DNA of 64,000 bases from Lawsonella clevelandensis (GTDB lineage: Bacteria > Actinomycetota > Actinomycetes > Mycobacteriales > Mycobacteriaceae), in assembly GCF_003241315.1 (NCBI RefSeq), contig NZ_QFOZ01000004.1, forward strand, positions 1-64,000, given 5' to 3'. The notes below the pieces were generated by a model that did not search any database, had not been told where the DNA came from, and saw only the letters and a list, made by a program, of their open reading frames with translations. Positions 46,804 through 56,600 of this stretch are shown one piece after another. Positions within the stretch are counted from its first letter, which is position 1. The number at the start of each line of letters is the position of its first letter. Made by a program: the position numbers and the translations under genes.

Positions 46804-48081
46804 GTGAAGAAGAAGTTCGTGTTGCCTGGTGCGGCTGCTTTTGCCGCAGCTGCGCTGTCACTTTGCCTCGGTGGAGGTGTGGCACATGCACAGGAGACGG
46901 CAGATCTTCCTGCTGCACCTGTGCAAACTCATTCACTCCACGCCGCTAACCTTAATCCTCTGAGTGTTCCCCAAGAAGAGGGCGATGGTGAGGGTAGTTC
47001 CCCCAACGTCCCCGTTGGAGACATTCTGTCATTCCTCTCTGATTCTATTTACCTCGTTGGCCGCGACGTTCTCGGTAACATTGCTGGTGCCGGTGCAGGT
47101 GCCGGTGCCGATGCTGCTGGCGCTGCCGCAGGTGCCGCTGCCGGTGCTGCCGGTGCTGGCTTAAATCCTGCCCTTCTTCTTGGACTAGCAGCTAAGGCTC
47201 TGGGCCATGCAGTTGCATCTGGTCAGACTCCTGCTGATGGTAACCAGGCTGGTTCCGCTCCTGCGCCGCAGCTGGTTGGCCCCGATGGTGACATTAACTT
47301 CGGAGCTGTTTTCAACGTTTTCCTCGGCCACCTCACCCCCTCCGCCATTATGGGAACTATTGTTGCTGTTCCCGCATTTGCGGATTCCATTGGACTCATG
47401 AGCGCCGTTGTTGGCTCCGTCGTTGGTGCTGTTGTCGGTTTTGTGACGTCACCAATAGCGTCCATGGTAGTTAACGGGGTTATATTCTCCCTGTTCCCCA
47501 CTGGATACGGAATGTGGTGGGGCATTCTCCTGAATATGTGTGCTTTCGGTGTTGGTGTGTTGTGTGACGCTATCGGTATGCTATTCCCCCTCTTCTTCGG
47601 TGGTCTCGGAATAGTGATTAACGTCGTTGTAGTAGGCTTGTGCATTCTCCTGTGGCCACTTGCTCTGCTTTGCTTCCCAATGATTATCACCTTTATGACT
47701 CTCGTCAATACCTTCCTCATTGGGTTCAGCCTCTTCCTCCTACCGTGGCTCAGCCTTGGTATTGCCTTTAAACTCTTTGGTATCTTCCTCTTCGTTGCCA
47801 GTACTCTCATCTACTTCTTTACTGGCTTCGTTTGTGGCGCTGCCGTAGGTGCTCTTCCACACCGTCTCCCCTTCGCTGCCATTGCTGCTACTCCCGCCGG
47901 TGCTTTCGTGGGTGGAGTTGCAGGCTTCTTCGGCGGCTTCGCTCTCGGTGCCCTTCTGGGACTCCTCATCGCTATAGCGGTCATCGGTTCCGGTGATCTC
48001 TTCCGTACCTCTGCTTCGGGAGAAGTTAGCGCTAAGGATGCTCTGAAGGCTATCCAGTCTGATTACGCACTCGCTGCTTAA
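46804..48081 (+). CDS. Family member B: secreted/membrane glycine-zipper protein with ssrA-like C terminus
   Basis: 425 residues from a GTG with TTGGAG upstream. Signal peptide 1-29 (AHA then QE). The family motif FLSDSIYLVGRDVL lies near residue 83. An almost pure Gly/Ala run (about 94-121, period-two and period-four GA repeats) follows. From about 160 to 400 there are repeated long hydrophobic stretches with Gly/Pro breaks and almost no charge. The tail (TSASGEVSAKDALKAIQSDYALAA) is polar and ends exactly like the actinobacterial tmRNA tag. The first 120 bases of coding sequence and the leader are nearly identical to gene D, showing recent duplication. A hairpin terminator follows at 48151. 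The function is unknown. Confidence 0.8.
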   Translation: MKKKFVLPGAAAFAAAALSLCLGGGVAHAQETADLPAAPVQTHSLHAANLNPLSVPQEEGDGEGSSPNVPVGDILSFLSDSIYLVGRDVLGNIAGAGAGAGADAAGAAAGAAAGAAGAGLNPALLLGLAAKALGHAVASGQTPADGNQAGSAPAPQLVGPDGDINFGAVFNVFLGHLTPSAIMGTIVAVPAFADSIGLMSAVVGSVVGAVVGFVTSPIASMVVNGVIFSLFPTGYGMWWGILLNMCAFGVGVLCDAIGMLFPLFFGGLGIVINVVVVGLCILLWPLALLCFPMIITFMTLVNTFLIGFSLFLLPWLSLGIAFKLFGIFLFVASTLIYFFTGFVCGAAVGALPHRLPFAAIAATPAGAFVGGVAGFFGGFALGALLGLLIAIAVIGSGDLFRTSASGEVSAKDALKAIQSDYALAA

Positions 48082-48150
48082 TTCGGATCACATGGACTCT
48101 CCTATGTTTTATCTGGGGAGATAACAAGGAGACACTAATTAAATAGTCGC

Positions 48151-48190
48151 CAATGGGGCGGTGTCCAGTAAAGAGGACACCGCCCCATTG
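48151..48190 (+). terminator. Terminator of gene B
   Basis: A perfect 16-base-pair stem (48151-48166 with 48175-48190, core caatggggcggtgtcc) with an eight-base loop, 70 bases after the gene B stop. Confidence 0.8.
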
Positions 48191-48372
48191 TGTATCCATG
48201 TATCTGTTGCGAGCACTCTTAGTCGCCTTTGTTAGAGATAAGTAGCTTTTTATCTTTATTGTTGTTGAAAATTCGATACGATAAGTTCACTCAGTCAACA
48301 CCATAAACATGTGCACACACTCCGTATATGTAAGTGCATGTGGTATGCGTATGACGTTCCCTAGGAGATTCC

Positions 48373-49442
48373 TTGAAGAAAATTATTCTTCCCGCGGCAG
48401 CTGCGGTCATAACAGCTGCACTGTCACTCTTTACCCATAGTGGAGTGGCGAATGCGCAAGAATTATCGGATGCTATCCTTTCCCTCCCTGCTTCCACTAT
48501 CCATGCAGTAAACACTGAGGTAAGTACTGGGGTAAACACCGGGGGAAATATTGGGGTAAGTCCCGAGATAAGCTCCGAGATAAGCGTTCCTCTGATATGA
48601 ACACCCGCCTGGTGGATAGTGTTATAGACCCGCTGGACGATGATGATAGCACCGTCACTCTCCCCGATCTCCTGGAGCAGTTAAAACCTTTGGCGGCGGC
48701 TCCTCTGGCTATTCTTGTGTGCGCGATTCCTGGGAGTATTTTTGGTGCTGGTGCCGGGGCTCTGGCAGGTACTATCCTGGCTGCTGCGGCGGTGGCTTTT
48801 GCTGGTGTTTCTTCTGCTGCGCTTGTTGAGTCTCCGTTTATTATTGCTGGCCTTGGTGTTTCCTTACTGCCGTCTATGGTGGCGGGGGTAGCGAGCCATT
48901 TTCTTAGGTTGTTGAGTTCTCTTACTACTGCTGTGATGGAGGTAACGTGGCCCTTCTGGTTTCATGGAGGCCTTGCCATGTTTCTCATTGGTATTAGTGG
49001 TGAAGCATTAGGCGTTAAAACTATTAAGACTGGTGTGGGGAGCCCTATTTTTACTGCCGGTGTTGTGATGATGGTGCTTGGCCTGCTGCCCGGTATTGCC
49101 TTTACTGCGGTGGGTGCTTTTTTCGGACTTGCTCATCTTCTACATCTGTTGTCGATAGTTATCCTGTGTGGTGTTACCGCGCCGCTGGCGACATTGGGGA
49201 TATTCCCGGCTTTAACATTGGGTGCTTTTAGCGCAGGTAAGGCTGCTGTTTTGGCTCTTCCTACGGGTATTGTTGTAGGTTTTGCGGCGGGCGGTGTGCT
49301 TGGCGGTATTACTGCTTCTGTACTGGCTATTCTTACTATCGCCGCTATTGTGATTGCTAAGATTTCTCGGCTTGAAGACGATGCGGCTAAAAGTAATGAT
49401 GATTACTTTATGGTGCCCAGCAGTTATGCATTGGTTGCATGA
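48373..49442 (+). pseudogene. Family member C: split gene (signal-peptide ORF plus hydrophobic ORF)
   Basis: Two overlapping frames. The first, 48373-48600 (75 residues, TTG start, TAGGAG upstream), is a typical family signal peptide (ending ANA, then QE) plus a Thr/Ser/Gly-rich stretch. The second, 48597-49442 (281 residues), begins ATGA on the first stop. It is a hydrophobic Gly/Ala/Leu core with a polar tail ending VPSSYALVA. The FLxDSxxLxGRDxL motif found in other members is missing, so a deletion or frameshift around 48590 is likely. Alternatively the two parts are made separately by coupled translation, which would leave the core without a signal peptide. I favour a broken gene. Confidence 0.65.
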
Positions 49443-49471
49443 TAGTTGCACTGCAGTTGCATGATGGTTGC
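49434..49471 (+). repeat. Direct repeat at the end of gene C
   Basis: gttgcatgatagttgc (49434-49449) recurs with one change at 49456-49471, 22 bases further on. The first copy includes the last codons of gene C. It may mark a small duplication of the gene's end. Confidence 0.5.
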
Positions 49472-49738
49472 GAGCTGGGTGCATAGTGTGTGTAGCGCGA
49501 AATATGTGCTGTAGCAGGGGGAATGTAGCATTTATAGTGTGCGCTAGGTGTCGTGTAAATGCATAGTGGTGGAATTTTTCCTGCATAATATGCAACAAAA
49601 TCATTACCGTTACGTGGGAGTAAATTCTAAGCATTTTATAATTCTTGTCTTTATTAATTCAGCGTCTGTGCATCATTTGTCACCAAAAATTATTTCTCGG
49701 TGGGTGCATTTCAGGGCGTTATCACTTTTGGAGTATTC
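49443..49738. other. Intergenic region between family genes C and D
   Basis: The gap is AT-rich in its second half and carries the direct repeat above. Its last 25 bases (atcacttttggagt...) match the leader of gene B, including the ribosome-binding site. No terminator hairpin was found after gene C. Confidence 0.5.
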
Positions 49739-50935
49739 GTGAGAAAATTTGTGTTGCCTGGTGCAGCCGCTTTTGCCGCAGCTGCGTTGTCACTGTGCCT
49801 TGGTGGCGGAATGGCTCACGCACAGGAAAGTGCAGAAGCTGCTCCTGTGCAAGTCCCCTCGCTTCATGTTGTTAATACTCTCGGTGTTTCTCAGGAAACC
49901 CCAGAGCCATCTATCCCTGTCAATGAGGTTCTCAATTTCCTCTCAGATTCCATTAATCTAGCGGGATACAATGTTCTTTCCTCCCGGGATCGTATGTCCA
50001 ACGGCACCAGCATTCGTATTGTTGACGCTCGCAGCGGGAAGGATTCCGACAACGACGATCAAGATTCCAACGCTCCAGTCCACGGTGGCATAGGCCAGGT
50101 GTACAACGACATCACTAGCATGGAGCCGGAAGAAGTCGTTGATATGGTCACGTCCTCTCCTGCTTTCGTTCCTGCTGTTGCTGGTCTTGCTCTCGCGGGC
50201 GTCGGCGCAACTGCCGCAGCTGGTATTGGTCTTGCGGGCGCTGCTGTCGTTGGCGGTTTGGCTGTTGGTGCTACGACCGCTGCTGTCGTTACCCAGGCAG
50301 CGCTTGTCAATGGCCTGGTTATTGCTCACGTTGCTCTTACCCCGGTTCGTGTTTTCAACAACCTAGCGATTGTGAATACTCTTGCTATTGCCCACATCAC
50401 TAGGCACGTTATTGTGGCTACAGCCCTTCTGACCCCTGTTCTTTCCGTACGATTCCTTGCTCATAAGGTAAATAAGTTTGGTAAGTTGCAGAAGCTTGTT
50501 GGCATCGGTCTGCTGATTGGTGGTGCCTATGCTCCTGCCGATGCGGCTGAAAAGACTACCTTGCTTGCTGTTGGCGCTGGCCTCTTCGTTCTTGGTGCTG
50601 CAAAGAATCTCCCCCGTGCTCTTCGGAAAGCTCGTCTTACCAGAAAGGTCACCAAGGTAGTCCTGTTCGTTCCAAGCATCATTAATGGAACCGCACTTCT
50701 TACCGGCCTGGGTGTTCTGGACCCGAGCTTCCTCACTGCTGTGATTATCCTTCTATTCCCCAAGTCTCATCTTGACCCCAAGGCTGTTACTGCCGAAACG
50801 GTTGCTTTGGGCAAGGTACTTGTGAAGGGTCTGAAGGGTGCTAATGCTCTTGTCGCTAAGTACGCACCTGCAGTGCTCGCCTTCCTCAAGGAAATTGCTG
50901 CCACTGGTGCTCTTCCCGGACCTGTAGCTGCGTAA
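49739..50935 (+). CDS. Family member D: secreted hydrophobic repeat protein without the ssrA-like tail
   Basis: 398 residues from the GTG at 49739 (TTGGAG upstream; the frame opens earlier at 49700 but that part is leader). The signal peptide is nearly identical to that of B (FVLPGAAAFAAAALSLCLGGG, 1-29). The motif is degraded: FLSDSINLAGYNVL, with Tyr-Asn for Arg-Asp. A Ser/Asp-rich linker and a Gly/Ala/Val core follow, then amphipathic segments such as FNNLAIVNTLAIAHI and basic helices (KVNKFGKLQKL, LPRALRKARL). It ends LPGPVAA rather than YALAA. It resembles H more than A or B in its second half. A hairpin terminator lies at 51017. Confidence 0.75.
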   Translation: MRKFVLPGAAAFAAAALSLCLGGGMAHAQESAEAAPVQVPSLHVVNTLGVSQETPEPSIPVNEVLNFLSDSINLAGYNVLSSRDRMSNGTSIRIVDARSGKDSDNDDQDSNAPVHGGIGQVYNDITSMEPEEVVDMVTSSPAFVPAVAGLALAGVGATAAAGIGLAGAAVVGGLAVGATTAAVVTQAALVNGLVIAHVALTPVRVFNNLAIVNTLAIAHITRHVIVATALLTPVLSVRFLAHKVNKFGKLQKLVGIGLLIGGAYAPADAAEKTTLLAVGAGLFVLGAAKNLPRALRKARLTRKVTKVVLFVPSIINGTALLTGLGVLDPSFLTAVIILLFPKSHLDPKAVTAETVALGKVLVKGLKGANALVAKYAPAVLAFLKEIAATGALPGPVAA

Positions 50936-51016
50936 GGTGTTTGAGCCTGCATAAGTTGCTTGCATAACTTGCCTGTATAAGTTGTTTCTGTAAGAGAGAC
51001 AACGAAACAACATAGA

Positions 51017-51052
51017 AAAGTGGTGCCCCTCCAATCGGAGGGGCACCACTTT
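51017..51052. terminator. Bidirectional terminator between gene D and dprE2
   Basis: A perfect 16-base-pair stem (51017-51032 with 51037-51052, core agtggtgcccctcc) with a four-base loop and A/T flanks, between converging genes. Confidence 0.85.
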
Positions 51053-51067
51053 ATATCTGTACATATC

Positions 51068-51829
51068 CTAGATGGGCAGTAGCCGGAAGAGCGGGGCGGG
51101 AATGTGTTTCAGGCCCATCATGACGAAGCGGAAGAGCGGCGGCGCCCAGATTAGCGTCTTGTGCTTATCCACAGCATCCACCGCCATCTGTGCCACATCC
51201 TCCTTGTTGACGGTCAGCGGGGCTTCTTTCACGCCGGCGGACATGCGGGTACGCACCTGCCCGGGGCGAATAACTAGCACGTGCACACCATCCTTGGATA
51301 GGGCCTCGCCTAGGTTTCGGTAGAAGCCGTCTAGGCCGGCTTTGGTGGAGCCGTAGACGAAGTTGCTGCGACGGACGCGTTCCCCGGCGACGGAGCTCAT
51401 GGCGATAATCTGCCCGTGGCCTTGGGCTTTCATGTGTTGGCCCAGGAGCACGCCCACGCTGACGGCGCCCGTGTAGTTAATCTGGGCGGCCTGTACAGCC
51501 TTGGCCTGGTTCTGCCATAGTTCTTCGTTGTCGCCCAGTACGCCGAACGCCACGATGGCGATGTCTACATCATTGCCGGCGAAGGCGGCGTCGAGGACGG
51601 CCGGGTGTGTGTCGAAGGCGGTGGCGTCGAAGTCTAGGGTGGTTACTTTTTTCGCCCCGGCGGATTCCATCTGGGTGACGGCGTCGGCAAGTGCGGGGTC
51701 GCCGGGGAGGGCGGCCAGGACAATTTCAGCGGGGCCGCGGTGGAGGTATTCGGCGCAGATCGCTAGGCCGATCTCGGAGGTGCCGCCGAGGAGCAGGATT
51801 TTTTGGGGTACACCTACAGCGTTCAGCAT
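51068..51829 (-). CDS. dprE2: Decaprenylphosphoryl-2-keto-beta-D-erythro-pentose reductase
   Basis: A 253-residue short-chain dehydrogenase that reduces the 2-keto intermediate made by DprE1 to decaprenyl-phospho-arabinose, the only arabinose donor for arabinan. The nucleotide-binding loop G15-G-T-S-E-I-G21, the serine in [10 protein letters not shown] and the Y-x3-K motif in VYGSTKAG are present. A C-terminal hydrophobic segment suggests membrane association. The ATG at 51829 has AAGGAG nine bases upstream. It follows dprE1 after about 120 bases on the same strand, as in other members of the order. Confidence 0.94.
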   Translation of the reverse strand: MLNAVGVPQKILLLGGTSEIGLAICAEYLHRGPAEIVLAALPGDPALADAVTQMESAGAKKVTTLDFDATAFDTHPAVLDAAFAGNDVDIAIVAFGVLGDNEELWQNQAKAVQAAQINYTGAVSVGVLLGQHMKAQGHGQIIAMSSVAGERVRRSNFVYGSTKAGLDGFYRNLGEALSKDGVHVLVIRPGQVRTRMSAGVKEAPLTVNKEDVAQMAVDAVDKHKTLIWAPPLFRFVMMGLKHIPAPLFRLLPI

Positions 51830-51950
51830 GGGGTTGGTCTCCTTAATGGCTGGCGTCCTGCCAGCCGGGGGAACGGGTCAAAGTGTGAGGGTGACGCAGT
51901 GTGGGGGGCGGGGGCAGCGCAGCGGGTGCAGTACACCACCCCGCAGTGGG

Positions 51951-53390
51951 CTAGTTGAGTTCTAGGCGGCGGGCCATGTCGGACATGAACACACCGTCGG
52001 GGTCGATGCGGCGGCGGGTGGCTATCCATTCGTCCATCCGCGGGTACATGCTGTGGAACATTTCGGCGCTGGTGCGGGATTCTTTGGCCAGGTAGAGGCG
52101 GCCGCCGAATTCTGCGACGCGGGCGTCCAGGTCGTCTAGGAAGTCTCCCAGGCCGGGTTTGATGGGGAAGTCCACGCATACGTTCCAGCCGGGCATGGGG
52201 TAGGAGAGGGGCGCTTGGTTGCCTTCGCCGAACAGTTTGAACACGTTGAGGGCGGAGTAGTGCCCGGATTTTTGAATGTCGTAGATGATTTCTTTGAACG
52301 GGTCGACGGCTTCGCGTGGTACCACGAACTGGTATTGCAGGAAGCCGTTGGAGCCGTAGCCGCGGTTCCACTCACCGATGAGGTCGAGGGGCTGGTAGAA
52401 CTGGGTGAGGTTCTTGATCTTGTTGCGGTAGGTGCCGCCGAGGGCGCTGTAGGTTTTGCCGATGGCGATCATCATGTATTTGTTCATCCACCAGTTGGGG
52501 AACACGTCGGGGACGGTGAGCAGCTGGGGGGCGTTGAACTTGAGGGGGTCTTTCGCCAGTTTGGGGGCGTATTCCTGCAGCTGGTCGAGGGTGGCGAGGG
52601 AGCCGCGGGAGATGGTGGCCTGCCCGAGTGCGGGTGGGGCGCTGATGGCGTCGAACCAGGCGGAGGAGTAGGTGTAGTTTACTTCGGAGCCGTCGGAGTG
52701 GAAGGCGATGGTTTCGTCCAGGGTGTGGGTGACGTCGCCGTCGGCAATGAAGTAGGCGGTTTCGGTGCGCGTCATTTCGATGGTGGCGCGCAGGATAATG
52801 CCGGTGAGGCCCATGCCGCCGACGGTGGCCCAGAAGAGACTGCCGTCGGGGTCGTCGGGGGTGCCGGCGGGTTCTAGGTGGAGGACGCGGCCGTCGGCGA
52901 CGAGTAGTTCCATGCTGCGCACATGGTTGCCGAAGGAGCCTGCGGAGTGGTGGTTTTTGCCGTGGATGTCGGGTCCGATGGCACCGCCGATGGTGACTTG
53001 GCGGGTGCCGGGGAGGACGGGGACCCAGAGGCCGTAGGGGAGGGCGGCTTTCATCAGCTGGTCGAGGGTGACGCCGGCGTCTACGTCAACGATGGCGGTG
53101 TCGGGGTCGATGCTGTGAATGGTGTTGAGCGGCTCCATGTCGATGACGAGTCCACCGGAGTTGGCGGCGGGGTCGCCGTAGGAGCGGCCGCGGCCGCGGG
53201 CGATAACACCGCGTTTCAGGTAGCTGGGTTTCGTCTGGTTGTCATCGGCGACCATACTGACGGCACGGATAATCTCCTCCGGGTCACTGGTGGAGAGTAC
53301 CTGGGCAGTGGAGGGCTGGGTGCGTCCCCAGCCGGTTAGGGTTTTTGCCTGGGTGTGCAGGTCGTATGGGGGTTGTGACGGAGTGCTCAC
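51951..53390 (-). CDS. dprE1: Decaprenylphosphoryl-beta-D-ribose 2'-oxidase
   Basis: A 479-residue FAD enzyme of the vanillyl-alcohol-oxidase fold that oxidises decaprenyl-phosphoribose at C2'. The FAD-binding segment [17 protein letters not shown] begins near residue 60. Cys405 in WNVCVDFP is the residue corresponding to mycobacterial Cys387, to which benzothiazinones bind covalently. The GTG at 53390 is preferred because GGAGG lies six to seven bases upstream; an ATG at 53411 would add seven residues. It is transcribed ahead of dprE2. Genes A-D lie on one side of the pair and E-H on the other. Confidence 0.95.
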   Translation of the reverse strand: MSTPSQPPYDLHTQAKTLTGWGRTQPSTAQVLSTSDPEEIIRAVSMVADDNQTKPSYLKRGVIARGRGRSYGDPAANSGGLVIDMEPLNTIHSIDPDTAIVDVDAGVTLDQLMKAALPYGLWVPVLPGTRQVTIGGAIGPDIHGKNHHSAGSFGNHVRSMELLVADGRVLHLEPAGTPDDPDGSLFWATVGGMGLTGIILRATIEMTRTETAYFIADGDVTHTLDETIAFHSDGSEVNYTYSSAWFDAISAPPALGQATISRGSLATLDQLQEYAPKLAKDPLKFNAPQLLTVPDVFPNWWMNKYMMIAIGKTYSALGGTYRNKIKNLTQFYQPLDLIGEWNRGYGSNGFLQYQFVVPREAVDPFKEIIYDIQKSGHYSALNVFKLFGEGNQAPLSYPMPGWNVCVDFPIKPGLGDFLDDLDARVAEFGGRLYLAKESRTSAEMFHSMYPRMDEWIATRRRIDPDGVFMSDMARRLELN

Positions 53391-53577
53391 TGTTGTCCTC
53401 CATGAGTTCATAGGTTCGTTTCGAGTCTACTCGCATTGGTGCAGCTGACTGTACAGTGCGCACTGTGACTTGGACCGCTTAGGTGGGGTGTGTGCAGAGT
53501 ACCTCTCAGGGGGTGGTGTAGCCTGCGCGCTGCAGCTGTGCCGGGGCGCAGCGGTCTGTGCGCTGCCCCCCATGCAT

Positions 53578-53620
53578 AAAACTGGGGTGCCCGTCCGTTG
53601 GTGGAGGGCACCCCAGTTTT
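53578..53620. terminator. Terminator between gene E and dprE1
   Basis: The stem 53578-53592 with 53606-53620 is 15 perfect pairs (aaaactggggtgccc) with a 13-base loop. A closely similar hairpin stands after gene H at 61865-61899. It serves gene E on the minus strand. Confidence 0.8.
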
Positions 53621-53654
53621 GTTATGTATTGAGTTGTTTATGTGGTTGTGGTTG

Positions 53655-56600
53655 TTAGGTGGCTAGCGCGTAGTCGTTTTGGATGGTGTTATTGCGGACG
53701 GTAACTGGGGTGTCAACCGAAGTGGTGGTCTGCAATTTTTCTGCCAGTACAGTGGCGGGATTCTTCTTGTTTCCTTGAAGAATAGCGGTAACTACACTGC
53801 CTATGATTGTCCCGATGACGGCACCAACTACTGCTCCAACTCCAGCGGAGATAACGAAGGCGGTAACTCCGAGGCCGAATCCAACAATGATGGAGCCGAT
53901 GGGTGCGGCAATGAAGAGGATCGGGATAATGACGGCGATGATGCTGCCAATGATGGCTCCGGCTACTGTGCCAATGATGATGGCTCCGGTTCCTATAACA
54001 ACTCCGAGGCCGAATCCAACAAGTGCCCCAGCAGAGGTGGCGGGCGCTATGGAGAGGATCGGACCAACAATCTTGAGGACGCCGATAACAGTGTTCTTGA
54101 TGTCTTTGGCAAGTTCGGGGCGACCGATCTGTGCGCATATCTGCGGGATGAGAGTCTGCAGAATGTAGGGAATTCCCTTGCTGAAGAGGAGCCCGCTGGC
54201 AGTACCGGAGATAGCTCCGATAACAGCCCCGATGATAGCCCCGATGATGGCGCCGGGAATGCCGATGATGGATCCAAGAACTGCACCGATCAGGCTTCCC
54301 AGGATGGGGCCAAAGAATCCGAAGATTGTGGCACCTATCAGTCGTTCTACGAGCAGGCTGGTGATGAAGGCGAACGGTACATTCAGCACCAGGTCCAGGA
54401 CAGCACCGACTGCGGCGAAGACGCCTGCACCGATGAGACCGTTTATTACGCTGAGCCCGATGAAGACAAGGCCTGCTACGGGGAGACCAACAAACATCTC
54501 AGTGATGATGAAGGCCAGACCAGCAATCTTCAGTGCGAACACGAGGGCGAGGGGCAGAACAAGCAGTCCCTTACCGAGGCGCGGTGTGAGCAAGAGAGGC
54601 AGAAGGAGGAACCAGCAAACAGTGTTGATGGCTACAGCAATATTGAAACCTGCAATACCGAACAGCATGGCACCCATGGGCCCAACGATCCAGCCAGCAA
54701 TGCGGGCTATCCAGTGAAGTAGACCAACACCGGCAATACCACCGATGAAACCGACAGCTAGGGGAACCAGCAGGCCGATAGCGAAGATGATCTGCGGGGC
54801 GATGATTGCGGCAGGCAGGAAAGCCAGCTTCCCTGCTATATGACCAATGATGAAAGCCACGACCAAGCCGAATCCTGCAGCAAGAGCCTTACCGATACCA
54901 GCCACCGGGAGGAAGGCGAAGGCTGCTGCGGCGAGGCCGAGGAGTTGGGCGAGGCCGATGTTAGCGGCGAAGACGAGGAGTTTGCCGATGGCTGCTCCGA
55001 GGAGGAATCCGGGGATGTGTGCGGTGAGGCCGAGGAGTTGGGCGAGGCCGATGTTAGCGGCGAAGACGAGGAGTTTGCCGATGGCTGCTCCGAGGAGGAA
55101 TCCGGGGATGCGTGCGGTGAGGCCGAGGAGTTGGGCGAGGCCGATGTTAGCGGCGAAGACGAGGAGTTTGCCGATGGCTGCTCCGGCGAGGAATCCGAGA
55201 ACACGTCCGATGAGACCGTGTATTACACGGAACAGTACTGCTAGTCCTAGACCATTAAGCAGATTGTTAAAGCCTATTGCTACACCGAGTAGGAAGATGT
55301 TGATACCTGTGATGTGGAGGAGACCAATTATGGCCATAATCGCACCAACTTGAACCATGACAAAGCTTGCCATCAGAGATCCAAAGACTCCGATTGCAAA
55401 AGGTATAGCAGTAGGTACTAATAGTCCTCCGATGCCGGCGATGGGGGCGGTGAGGAATCCGCCGAGGGCGCCGATCCAGCGTAGTGGGATAGCGAGGCCG
55501 TCACCGAGGAGGGCGGTGATGATGCCGGCGATGGGGGCGGTGAGGAATCCGCCGAGGGCGCCGATCCAGCGTAGTGGGATAGCGAGGCCGTCACCGAGGA
55601 GGGCGGTGATGATGCCAGCAACGCCAGCCCCAATAGCCCCTATTGTGGCTCCTATTGGCCAGCTGTTGAAGAGTCCGATGAGGGCATTAATGCTGGCAGC
55701 AATAAGGCCGGTAATTCCTGCTCCGATGAGTCCTCCGGCGAGGGCTGCTATTCCGTCGTTGAGGAGGGCGATACCTGCGCCAACAGCCTGGCCAACGATG
55801 CTTCCTTCAATGAAGTGAATACCGTCAGAAAGCAAGCCTCCCAACACGTTGCCTACTAGGAGTCCTTGGAGTCCTGTTACAGCCGGAATGATGGTGGCGT
55901 TTGCGAGGTCGGCGATGTTCTTGACGATGATGAGTATCGGCTTGCCGAGTAGACCACCGAAGATGCCGTTTACTACTAGTCCTGGGATAAAGGACAGTAC
56001 GCCTGCTATTCCAGCATTTCGTACGCCGGGTAGTGCCCCGGCGACGGCAGATATTCCCCCTTTAGTAAGGGGTAGTGCTAGTTTTCCGACAATGCCGCCT
56101 TCAACTGCGTGTGCTAGTGCTAGGGGTACTGCTAGTGGTAGGTCAATAATGGTTTTTGTGACGGTGCCTATAGCTGTGCCAGTAAGGCCGCCACCGATTT
56201 TGCCGATGACGATGCCGGCGAGTGAGCCAGTTCCGCCGCCTATGAGCGCTCCGGGTAGGCTGAGGAGTCCTCCGGCAGTACCTCCTGTTAGTGCACCAAC
56301 AAGAGTGCCTGTGGCTGCGGTGGTAATTTCTCCCAGGATGTCCTCGTTGGAGCCGTCTGTGGTGGTCCCGTCACTCTTTTGTGCAGGGTGGGCGGTGTTG
56401 CTGCCGGTGTTGGTTAGGACGTCACGCCCTATGAGGGTGAGTGACTGGGAGAGGAAGTCGAGGATTTCTCCTGCGGGCACCGTTGGGTGGTTTTGTATGT
56501 GTTGTTCAATGGTGCCGGCTAGTGCTAGCGGCTCATGGTGGACAACAGTATGCGTTGTGGGCGATGGTGGAGTGGGTACCTCTTGTGCGTTTGCTATCGC

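Noticed and set aside
48291..48539. 82-codon minus-strand frame over the start of gene C
   Set aside because: Antisense to the signal-peptide ORF of gene C and without a binding site or known motif.
54840..55353. Plus-strand frames with repeated acidic or basic units
   Set aside because: The apparent protein repeats are only the 93-base repeats of gene E read on the wrong strand.
54933..55610. CRISPR-like array
   Set aside because: Repeats are 90-93 bases, directly adjacent and in frame with a protein; there are no spacers and no cas genes.
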